Source: Bacillota bacterium
GTDB taxonomy: Bacteria > Bacillota_A > Clostridia > Lachnospirales > Lachnospiraceae
DNA: 64,000 nucleotides
Direction: 5' to 3'
Assembly: GCA_023407175.1 (NCBI GenBank)
Contig: JAEYMU010000058.1
Span: 1 to 64,000 of the forward strand
This document shows, in pieces, positions 56,868-64,000 of the stretch (its first letter is position 1; every line of letters starts with the position of its first letter). The translations under genes and the position numbers were made by a program. Below the pieces are notes generated by a model. It saw nothing but the letters and a program-made list of their open reading frames with translations, did not search any database and was not told where the DNA came from.

Positions 56868-56922
56868 ATGTACAGAAATACAAAATTAAGCTGTTTTAAA
56901 CAAAAGGCATCTCATGTATGAT
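56868..56922 (+). promoter_or_regulatory. Mannan-locus motif copy 4 and promoter
   Basis: ATGTACAGAAATACAAAAT at 56868-56886. The -10-like TATGAT (56917-56922) starts 49 bp from the motif start, and the start codon is at 56983. No terminator separates it from the GH5-type gene 18 bp before. Confidence 0.68.
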
Positions 56923-56982
56923 AAGGATAAGAGTTGCAACTCTATTCCAGGAATAAAAGAGAATAAAATAGGAGATGGATGA

Positions 56983-58299
56983 ATGAAAAAACTTATAGTT
57001 AGTTTACTTATTTTTGTAATGCTGGTTTCTTCTTTTACCGCCTGCGGCAGCAAAACCAAGGATGCAGACAATACGCCGACGGCAAAGCCTACGAAGGCTG
57101 CTGATGTGGCTGATGCTACAGAGGCTCCCGCAGAGCCAGAATTAACCGGTAAGATTGTAATCGCAACGAACATGACCAATATCGTTGATACTACCTTAAA
57201 GGATCTGGCCGATGAGTTTATGTCGCTGCATCCGGGAACAGAGATTGTTTATGAAGCAATTAAGGATTATGAAGAGGTGGTTTCCACACGTATCTCCGGC
57301 GGAGAGGCTCCGGACCTTTACCAGACGATTGATGGTATGACAGCAGATACATATGCAGATTATTTCCTTCCTCTGGATGATTTGAATATTAATTGGGACA
57401 GCATTCTTTTCTCCAAGAACACCGTGGGCAGCGACGGCAAGGTTTATGCGATTTCCGACAGTGTAAACTACACAGGTATTATCTATAACAAGGCTGCTTT
57501 CAAGGCCGCAGGTATTGAAAGTGTTCCGAGAACTATGGACGAGTTCTGGGATGCTTGCGCTAAATTAAAGGATGCAGGTATCATCCCTATGGGTACCGCA
57601 TTCAAGGATATCTGGCCTATTTATCCCTGGACAGACTGGAATATCGCACAGCTTGCGTGGAACGGCGATCCCAAAGGAAAGAACATCTATGCAGAGCAGG
57701 ATGTTATCTTTGATGAGACAGAGCTGAAATACATGAACATTATCAGAGACATGTATAAGAAGGGCTATCTGGAGCCGGATATTATGTCCGCTAACTGGGA
57801 TCAGTTAAAGTTAGACCTTTCCCAGGCAAAGGCAGCAATGTACTATGCAGAGACCTGGTTCCCTTCACAGCTTGTTGATTTGGGAGCAAAGCAGGAGGAT
57901 GTAGGTATGTTCCCGTTCCCTGAAGCAAAATATGTATACAGTACTTCCGGCAAGGCTTATGGCATCTCCAAGGATTGTGAATATCCTGAGCTGGCAAAGG
58001 CATATCTGAAGTTCATGATTGAAGGCGGAAAGCATGCTACCGCATGCTCTACAATTCCTGCCGATACAACAGCAGACATCAATGATCCGTTCGCAGCAGA
58101 GTTAATGTCCTATGGCGTACCTGCAGGCGAAAGCGAAACAACCAGTACATTATTCCAGAATATTAAGAATGAAATCGAGTTAGATGATCAGTCCTTCTTA
58201 TTATCCTATGTACTTGAAACCGATGATGCAAAAGCACAGGCCCTCTGTGACGAATGGAACAAAAAATGGGCCGCAGCTCGTGCAGAACTTACAAAATAG
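56983..58299 (+). CDS. Sugar ABC transporter substrate-binding lipoprotein (family 1), second system
   Basis: A 438-aa protein with lipobox SSFTAC (Cys21), then a Thr/Ala/Pro-rich linker (~28-48). The family-1 binding domain follows (KIVIATNMTNIVDTT; GEAPDLYQTIDGM; GIIYNKAAFKAAGI). The signal region resembles that of the 41467 lipoprotein (MKKLIVSLLIF here), which suggests paralogy. It serves the permeases at 58374 and 59250. A perfect 16-bp hairpin follows its stop codon. Confidence 0.9.
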   Translation: MKKLIVSLLIFVMLVSSFTACGSKTKDADNTPTAKPTKAADVADATEAPAEPELTGKIVIATNMTNIVDTTLKDLADEFMSLHPGTEIVYEAIKDYEEVVSTRISGGEAPDLYQTIDGMTADTYADYFLPLDDLNINWDSILFSKNTVGSDGKVYAISDSVNYTGIIYNKAAFKAAGIESVPRTMDEFWDACAKLKDAGIIPMGTAFKDIWPIYPWTDWNIAQLAWNGDPKGKNIYAEQDVIFDETELKYMNIIRDMYKKGYLEPDIMSANWDQLKLDLSQAKAAMYYAETWFPSQLVDLGAKQEDVGMFPFPEAKYVYSTSGKAYGISKDCEYPELAKAYLKFMIEGGKHATACSTIPADTTADINDPFAAELMSYGVPAGESETTSTLFQNIKNEIELDDQSFLLSYVLETDDAKAQALCDEWNKKWAAARAELTK

Positions 58300-58313
58300 T
58301 ATTATGGTATCAC

Positions 58314-58348
58314 TTTCCGCTGCATTTTTCATAAAAATGCAGCGGAAA
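58314..58348 (+). promoter_or_regulatory. Perfect 16-bp intercistronic hairpin
   Basis: TTTCCGCTGCATTTTT/AAAAATGCAGCGGAAA with a CAT loop, between the binding-protein and permease genes. No T tract follows the right arm, so it more likely protects the upstream mRNA or terminates partially. Confidence 0.6.
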
Positions 58349-58373
58349 ATCTTTAAGGAATGAGGACTAATCC

Positions 58374-59246
58374 ATGAAAAGTAAAATGAAGGATAGAATT
58401 ACGGTTACAAGCTTCCTTGTAGTACCGGTTCTGCTGCTGATTTTATTTTCCTATTATCCGCTTTATAAATTATTCCAGATCAGCATGACCGACTGGAATG
58501 GCATGTCTCCCAAGATGAATTACATCGGACTTGATAATTTTAAAGAGGTGCTTGGCGGAGGGAAATATCTTTCTGCAATAGGAAACAACCTGGCATATGT
58601 TGTTACGGCAATTGTTCAGCAATTTATCGGTTTGTTTTTAGCGATTCTTTTGGATAGTAATTTAAAATTGAAAAAAACATTCAGAGCAATCATTTTTATG
58701 CCATACATTATCAATGGAGTAGCGGTTGCTTTTATGTTTAATTATATGTATGACTTTACGAACTCTCCGGTCAATATGTTTTTGACAGCAATCGGATTGG
58801 GGGATAAGGCGATTCATTTTATCAGTAAGAGCTACGCTTCCAACTTCGCACTTTCCTTCATCAGCCTTTGGAAATATATCGGCTTTACCATGGTAATCTT
58901 TCTTGCGGCGCTGCAGTCGATTCCCAGAGAGGTCTATGAAGCGGCAAGGGTTGACGGAGCGGGCTTTTTTAAATTAATACGGTATATTACGATGCCCAAT
59001 ATCAAAAGTGTATTTCAGATATCCATTATCCTAAGCATCAACGGTGCATTACAGGCTTACTTTGAACCCTTTATCATTACCAAAGGCGGACCGGATGGAA
59101 GAACACATACCTTTATCACAAAATCTCTGGATTTGGCCTTTGATTTTAATAAATTCGGCAAGGCTGCCGCAATGGGCGTTGTATTGCTGTTTATCATTCT
59201 AATCATTGTTTTGATACAGAGAAGATTCTTTAAAGAGGGAGACTAA
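58374..59246 (+). CDS. CUT1-family sugar ABC permease (MalF type), second system
   Basis: A 290-aa protein with six membrane helices. The EAA loop is REVYEAARVDGAGFFKLIRYITMPNI. It ends 3 bp before the partner permease gene. No ATPase gene accompanies it. Confidence 0.93.
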   Translation: MKSKMKDRITVTSFLVVPVLLLILFSYYPLYKLFQISMTDWNGMSPKMNYIGLDNFKEVLGGGKYLSAIGNNLAYVVTAIVQQFIGLFLAILLDSNLKLKKTFRAIIFMPYIINGVAVAFMFNYMYDFTNSPVNMFLTAIGLGDKAIHFISKSYASNFALSFISLWKYIGFTMVIFLAALQSIPREVYEAARVDGAGFFKLIRYITMPNIKSVFQISIILSINGALQAYFEPFIITKGGPDGRTHTFITKSLDLAFDFNKFGKAAAMGVVLLFIILIIVLIQRRFFKEGD

Positions 59247-59249
59247 AGC

Positions 59250-60137
59250 ATGAGTGATATTAGGATTGAACGTATAAAGAAAAAAGCTTCCTCGCTGGAT
59301 AGTACCAACACTTTTAGAATCACGAATCCTGTTGGAAAAGTGTTCTGCTATTTGCTGCTTTTCTTTTTTGTATTACTTGTTTTTGCCCCCCTTGCAATTG
59401 TATTAAACGTGTCTTTGAAGGGAAACGAGGAATATTTGATGAAGGGAGTATATTCCCTGCCGGAAAATCTCTTTAATTTATCGAACTACATAAAGGCCTT
59501 CAAGGTTGGCGGCTTTGCCGAGGGCTTTAAGAACACGCTGATTTTAATCGGTGTGTGTGTTCCGGTTTCCATCGTGATAGGAACCATGGTTGCCTATGCC
59601 CTGGGAAGATTTGAATTTAAGCTGAAGAAGCTCTTGTTCCTGATGTTTTTATTTCCTACCTTTGTACCGATGATGACGGTTACAATAGCAACCTTTACCC
59701 TGATTAAGAATCTGGGACTGTACAATACAATGCTGGCAGGAATGATTCTGTATATCGGAACGGATATTATGCAGATCTATATTTTCCTTCAATTCATCAA
59801 TCAGATTCCCATGGCATTGGACGAAAGTGCCCGTATTGACGGGGCTTCCAGACTGAAGATATATTACAGGATTATATTGCCCCAGCTAAAGCCGGCAATT
59901 GCTACTACCGTAATCCTGAAGCTGCTGGGTATTTACAATGATTTCTTTACCCCCTATATGTATATGCCCAAAATAAAAACGGCGGCAACCTCGCTGAATA
60001 CCTTTGCCGGTGACCGTATGGCGGATTGGCCGCTTATGTCATCCGCGATCATTTTGATTGCCGTTCCGACCATATTAATTTATATTTTCTTACAAAATTA
60101 TATTATCAGCGGTGTTACGGATGGTGCGGTAAAATAA
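59250..60137 (+). CDS. CUT1-family sugar ABC permease (MalG type), second system
   Basis: A 295-aa protein with a ~30-residue polar N-terminal extension, then six membrane helices. The EAA loop is LDESARIDGASRLKIYYRIILPQLKP. The C-terminus (ISGVTDGAVK) is close to that of the paralogue at 43836 (NGLTQGAVKE). It forms the second importer's channel with the preceding gene. Confidence 0.93.
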   Translation: MSDIRIERIKKKASSLDSTNTFRITNPVGKVFCYLLLFFFVLLVFAPLAIVLNVSLKGNEEYLMKGVYSLPENLFNLSNYIKAFKVGGFAEGFKNTLILIGVCVPVSIVIGTMVAYALGRFEFKLKKLLFLMFLFPTFVPMMTVTIATFTLIKNLGLYNTMLAGMILYIGTDIMQIYIFLQFINQIPMALDESARIDGASRLKIYYRIILPQLKPAIATTVILKLLGIYNDFFTPYMYMPKIKTAATSLNTFAGDRMADWPLMSSAIILIAVPTILIYIFLQNYIISGVTDGAVK

Positions 60138-60236
60138 CAGCCATAGGCTTATTCTTTCGAATTCTTTGCTTGCTTTTGAATTATGGATACATAAATTTTA
60201 TCGAAACTGAAATTTGATGGGAAAGGAGAGTATAGT

Positions 60237-62276
60237 ATGTTTCATTCGATCCGGACGCGGCTGATGGTTTCTTTTTGCATCCCGATTATCTTAATTATTA
60301 CCTTGGGAGTAATCACCTATACGAAGGCTTCTGATGTGATTATCAAGAATTATAAATCCTCAGCTTATCAGACCATTCTGGCAAACGGCAATTATTTTAA
60401 TCTGATTTGCGACAGTGTCTCGGCAAAATCAACGCAGATCGTAAGCAATGCCAATATTGCAAAGTATTATGCAGGAGGCTATGAGAAGAACAGCAGTGAG
60501 GAATACAGTGCCTATAACGCTGCCTATCAGGATTTGATAGCTACGGTCGGCTCTGATAAATTTATTTTTTCAATTAATATTATTTCTACGAAATACAATC
60601 CAATTTCAACCTTTGCCAATTTCAGCTCGGAGGAATATAAGGAATATCCGGCTTCAGAGGAAGCGGTTCAATTTGAAGAGAGCGGGCAAAAGCTGATGTG
60701 GACCGGATATCACAGCTTTTTGGACGGCGTTTTAAAGATTTCCAATGACAAATATGGGCTTAGCCTTACCAGATATCTGTATAATAAGGCGTTAAAGCCC
60801 ATTGGCTGGGTCATCATTGATATTAAGAGGGACAGCATCGTACAGGTCTTAGACGGAATTGATCTGGGAAAAGAGAGCAGCATTGCATTTGTCAGCAGTG
60901 ACGGACGCATACTGACAAAGACAGATGCCAATCTGGAGGGAGCGGAGAGCTCCGTCCTTAAGGAACAGTTTTACCTGGACAGTCTGCAAAGCGAGGAAAC
61001 GAGCGGCTCTCTGGATGTAATTTTTGCAGGCGAAAGATATCTCTATCTGTATTATAGGATTGGGGATACCGGAGCGCTTCTTTACAGCCTAATACCGGAG
61101 GCAGTCATAGTAGAGCAGGTAAATAATATCAGGATGATCACAACGTGGATTGTAATTCTTGCCATCGTGATAGCCCTGGCAATCTCTGTTTCCATCTCGG
61201 TCGGAATCAGTACTACGATCAAAAGAATCGTAGCAGGAGTAAAAAAAGCCGCCCTTGGTGATCTGACAGTGAATGTGAAGACCGGGCGCAGGGATGAATT
61301 GGGGCTGTTAGAGGGATGCATCTCTGATATGATTTTCAGTATGAAGCGTTTGATCGAAAAGACGGTTCAGGTAACGGAGACAGTAAAGCATTCCGCACAA
61401 TTTGTCGGTGAGACGGCCGGAAGCTTTATCAACCTGTCAAAGGATATCGCTGTTTCTCTGGATAATATAGAGCAGGGAAGCTACCAGCAGGCAAGCGATG
61501 CCCAAAATTGTCTTTTGATGATGGATAATCTCTCGGAAAGAATTGGGGAGGTTTATGAAAATACAGGAAGGATTGAGGGCATTGCAAATAATACAAAGGA
61601 AATCGTAGACAACGGTATGAAAACCGTGGGAGCTTTGGAGGAAAGGGTGGCTGACACCTCCAATATGGCAAAGCTTATCATTGATGAGACAGCCAGCTTA
61701 AAGAAGGAGGCGGAGTCCATCCGTGATATTATTTCAGCGATCAATTATATCGCGGATCAGACCAATCTGTTGTCGTTAAATGCCTCCATCGAGGCGGCCA
61801 GGGCAGGCTATGCAGGCTTGGGGTTTGCCGTTGTTGCTGAGGAAATCAGAAAGCTGGCGGGACAGTCCATCGATGCCTCCAACCGGGTCAGCGATAATAT
61901 CTTAAAGATTAATACCAGAACCAATCATATGGTGGAGATAGCCAATAAGACGGCAGTGGTGGTACAGTCCCAGGAAGAGGCTCTTGCCGATACGGTATCC
62001 ATCTTTAATAGCATCGACCGGCATGTGGAGAACCTGACTGGATACCTAAGCAAGATTTCCGAGGGCATGAAGACGGTAGAAGGAGTGAAGGCGAATACGC
62101 TGGGTTCTATTGAAAGCATCTCCTCCATTATTGAAGAAGCCGCTGCCGTAACGGGGGATGTGAACGGAACAGCACAGAGTCAGCTGGTACTGGCCGAGCA
62201 ATTAAATGAAGCAACCGGTCAATTGGAGAAGAATTCTGAAATTCTGGGGGAGGCAGTAAAAATCTTCACCCTTTGA
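60237..62276 (+). CDS. Methyl-accepting chemotaxis protein
   Basis: A 679-aa protein with AAAGGAGAG before the ATG. Membrane helices at ~8-30 and ~295-318 bracket a ~260-residue extracellular sensor domain, probably double Cache. HAMP covers ~320-372. A long coiled-coil signalling domain contains the hairpin tip [20 protein letters not shown] and [10 protein letters not shown]. It lies 100 bp after the sugar permease without a terminator between them. Cotranscription would link taxis to the same sugars, either by direct binding or via the binding protein; the ligand is unknown. Confidence 0.92.
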   Translation: MFHSIRTRLMVSFCIPIILIITLGVITYTKASDVIIKNYKSSAYQTILANGNYFNLICDSVSAKSTQIVSNANIAKYYAGGYEKNSSEEYSAYNAAYQDLIATVGSDKFIFSINIISTKYNPISTFANFSSEEYKEYPASEEAVQFEESGQKLMWTGYHSFLDGVLKISNDKYGLSLTRYLYNKALKPIGWVIIDIKRDSIVQVLDGIDLGKESSIAFVSSDGRILTKTDANLEGAESSVLKEQFYLDSLQSEETSGSLDVIFAGERYLYLYYRIGDTGALLYSLIPEAVIVEQVNNIRMITTWIVILAIVIALAISVSISVGISTTIKRIVAGVKKAALGDLTVNVKTGRRDELGLLEGCISDMIFSMKRLIEKTVQVTETVKHSAQFVGETAGSFINLSKDIAVSLDNIEQGSYQQASDAQNCLLMMDNLSERIGEVYENTGRIEGIANNTKEIVDNGMKTVGALEERVADTSNMAKLIIDETASLKKEAESIRDIISAINYIADQTNLLSLNASIEAARAGYAGLGFAVVAEEIRKLAGQSIDASNRVSDNILKINTRTNHMVEIANKTAVVVQSQEEALADTVSIFNSIDRHVENLTGYLSKISEGMKTVEGVKANTLGSIESISSIIEEAAAVTGDVNGTAQSQLVLAEQLNEATGQLEKNSEILGEAVKIFTL

Positions 62277-62303
62277 ACAAAGTCTTAGTGATTAAGAGGA
62301 ATT

Positions 62304-63224
62304 ATGATGTTAATAGGAGTAATACTGCTCAAACAGCTCATCGTAATGTTATTTCTGATGGCAACCGGTTTTTGTATGTTCAAAGGAAAAAAGCTTACGC
62401 TGCAGGGAAATAAAGAATTGGGGACATTTTTAATATATATTGTGCTGCCGGCTTCCATCATCAAATCCTATATAACAGAGTTCACCCAGAGGAAGCTGGC
62501 AGACTTGCTTTTATCCTTCCTCGCAGCCGTAGCGGCTCTGGCCCTGTCCATATTGATTTCGCGCCTGGTGTTCGGAAGCAGACAAAAAATCGAGCATTTT
62601 GGGACAGCATTTTCCAATGCGGGCTTTATCGGGATTCCGCTGGTACGGGCCGCGGTAGGAGAGCAGGCGGTATTTTATATTGCGGCCTTTGTGGCATTAC
62701 TGAATATACTACAGTGGACCTATGGGGTAGTGGTTATGAGCGGAAGCAGTGAGGCTGTATCACGAAAGAAGCTGTATACCAATCCGGTAATCATAGCCCT
62801 GCTGATTGGACTGCTGTTTTTCCTGACACAGCTCCCCGTGCCGGTAATCCTGACGGATACCCTGGGGCTGGTGGGGAATATGACGGCTCCGATAGCCATG
62901 ATTACCCTGGGTGTTTATCTGGCACAGATAAGAGTAAAGGAATTGTTCACAGAGGGATGGGCGTATGTCAGCGCTCTTTTTCGTCTGATTATCATTCCGC
63001 TGATCACCCTCATGATGCTTTGCCTGTTTCCGAAGAGCCTTCTGGATATAAAGCTGACAGTATTAATTGCAGCAGCGGCGCCGGTGGGCTCCAATGTGGC
63101 GATATTTGCACAATTGAACGGGCTTGACTATACAAGATCGGTAAAAAGTGTTTGTTTAACAACGCTTTTGAGCATTCTAACCATGCCGGTGATTGTTTCG
63201 CTGGCCAGGATGCTTTGGAAATAA
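62304..63224 (+). CDS. Auxin efflux carrier (AEC) family transporter
   Basis: A 306-aa protein with about ten membrane helices and the family features LIYIVLPASIIKSY near the N-terminus, AFSNAGFIGIPLVRA, GNMTAPIAMITLGVYLA, and PVGSNVAIFAQ near the C-terminus. Bacterial AEC members carry organic acids such as malate or related anions. It lies 27 bp after the chemoreceptor, probably in the same operon; its link to the sugar system is unclear. Confidence 0.88.
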   Translation: MMLIGVILLKQLIVMLFLMATGFCMFKGKKLTLQGNKELGTFLIYIVLPASIIKSYITEFTQRKLADLLLSFLAAVAALALSILISRLVFGSRQKIEHFGTAFSNAGFIGIPLVRAAVGEQAVFYIAAFVALLNILQWTYGVVVMSGSSEAVSRKKLYTNPVIIALLIGLLFFLTQLPVPVILTDTLGLVGNMTAPIAMITLGVYLAQIRVKELFTEGWAYVSALFRLIIIPLITLMMLCLFPKSLLDIKLTVLIAAAAPVGSNVAIFAQLNGLDYTRSVKSVCLTTLLSILTMPVIVSLARMLWK

Positions 63225-63269
63225 ACCGTAACGGAGCGGTCAAATGATTAATTGAGAGGCGGAATAGCA

Positions 63270-63947
63270 ATGATAACAGATCAGGATATTGGAGAGCTTT
63301 ATGCGGCATTTGGCGACAATGAAAAGAAGGAAAAGCTTGCACGCTATCAGGTATTGAATCAATACGTGAAAAAGGGGCAGGTTTTATTCACAGGCTCTTC
63401 TTTGATGGAGCAGTTTCCGATTTATGAACTGATGCTGGATTTTAATATCAGGGAGACTATCTATAACAGGGGAATCGGAGGCTATACCACCATAGATATG
63501 CTGAAGGCCCTGGATACGATGGTGTTTGATTTGGAGCCGGGCAGGATATTTATCAATATTGGCAGCAATGATATGAATCTGCCGGATTTCACAAGGGAAG
63601 CCCTGATCGAACGGTATCAGAGCATTCTGCTTCGGATCAGGGAGCGTCTGCCGTCAGCCCGAATATATGTCATGGCATATTATCCGGTGAATGGAGAGGA
63701 TGATTTTGGAAATGAAGGGATGAAAGCAGCCTTGAAGGTCAGGACAAACGCACGGATTCAGGAGGTCAATGCTGCCGTGGAGGAGATGGCCCGCCGGCTG
63801 CAGGTGAAATTTATTAATGTGAACCGGAAGCTCTATGATAAGAACCAAAATCTGAAGAAGGAATACACGATTGAGGGAATGCACATGTATGCCAGCGGAT
63901 ATCGGGCAATTCTGGATGAGCTTATGGAATATGTAAGGGAAGAATGA
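63270..63947 (+). CDS. SGNH/GDSL-family hydrolase
   Basis: A 225-aa protein; ATG 63270 follows a GAGGCGG site (a longer frame from TTG 63252 contains that site). Block I is VLFTGSSLME (nucleophile Ser), block II Gly is NRGIGGYTT, block III is INIGSNDMN, and block V is IEGMHMYASGY with the catalytic His. The residue three before that His is Glu, where most family members have Asp. No signal peptide is present, so it is cytosolic. An acetyl-esterase acting on imported, acetylated manno-oligosaccharides would suit the locus, but this is inference. The last 50 bases of the window show no further gene. Confidence 0.85.
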   Translation: MITDQDIGELYAAFGDNEKKEKLARYQVLNQYVKKGQVLFTGSSLMEQFPIYELMLDFNIRETIYNRGIGGYTTIDMLKALDTMVFDLEPGRIFINIGSNDMNLPDFTREALIERYQSILLRIRERLPSARIYVMAYYPVNGEDDFGNEGMKAALKVRTNARIQEVNAAVEEMARRLQVKFINVNRKLYDKNQNLKKEYTIEGMHMYASGYRAILDELMEYVREE

Positions 63948-64000
63948 AGAACCCATGCCTTAACAGGGCAGAGGGACAATATAACAGCAGAACTATTATT

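Noticed and set aside
1..64000. CRISPR arrays, tRNA or rRNA genes
   Set aside because: No evenly spaced short repeats, cloverleaf-type sequences or rRNA segments were seen. The repeated sequences at 1-21 kb are RHS-core coding repeats of 200-300 bp.

Overview
This window comes from a motile, anaerobic, low-GC Gram-positive bacterium, most likely a plant-polysaccharide-degrading member of the Lachnospiraceae (clostridial cluster XIVa). The signs are strong Shine-Dalgarno sites, an LtaS-type lipoteichoic acid synthase, an SLH-domain envelope protein, pyruvate formate-lyase with its activase, YesM/YesN regulators, CUT1 sugar transporters that lack their own ATPase, and large secreted modular mannanase-type enzymes. 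This assignment rests on gene content only; no rRNA is present.

Layout. Bases 1-5000 hold the 3' end of an RHS toxin gene followed by orphan RHS tips. Each tip has a ~200-300 bp RHS-core repeat, a variable C-terminal domain and an immunity-type gene. Three tips share one unrecognised toxin-like domain, and each is paired with a tiny two-helix membrane protein carrying an I/L-R-L-K motif; one of these is only 52 aa. An IS110 remnant follows. Bases 5.9-18.5 kb are stable chromosome: a flagellin-like protein, a split ThrE exporter, CopZ, an S66 peptidase, LTA synthase, a PilZ protein, and an operon encoding an SLH protein with a MacAB-like exporter. Bases 18.5-24.4 kb return to RHS debris, including a colicin E3-type rRNase tip inactivated at three positions next to an intact immunity-type gene, further orphan immunity-type genes, a lone HicB and a CdiI-like gene beside fliK.

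Bases 26.5-36.2 kb are central metabolism: gltBD, with a promoter followed at once by an intrinsic terminator, and pflBA, with a repeat- and palindrome-rich promoter region. Bases 36.3-41.3 kb are a two-component system with a Bce/Vra-like ABC exporter. Bases 41.4-64 kb are a probable mannan-utilisation locus: two sugar ABC importers, a YesM kinase and YesN regulator on opposite strands, a secreted GH26 enzyme, a 2255-aa GH5-type multimodular enzyme, a chemoreceptor, an AEC transporter and an SGNH hydrolase.

Two observations stand out. One is the family of RHS tips with two-helix immunity proteins. The other is a 19-bp motif (consensus ATGTATAGAAATACAAAAT) before four transcription units of the mannan locus. 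In three of these the motif starts exactly 49 bp before a -10-like hexamer, which makes it a strong candidate for the YesN-type regulator's binding site. No tRNA, rRNA or CRISPR array was seen.
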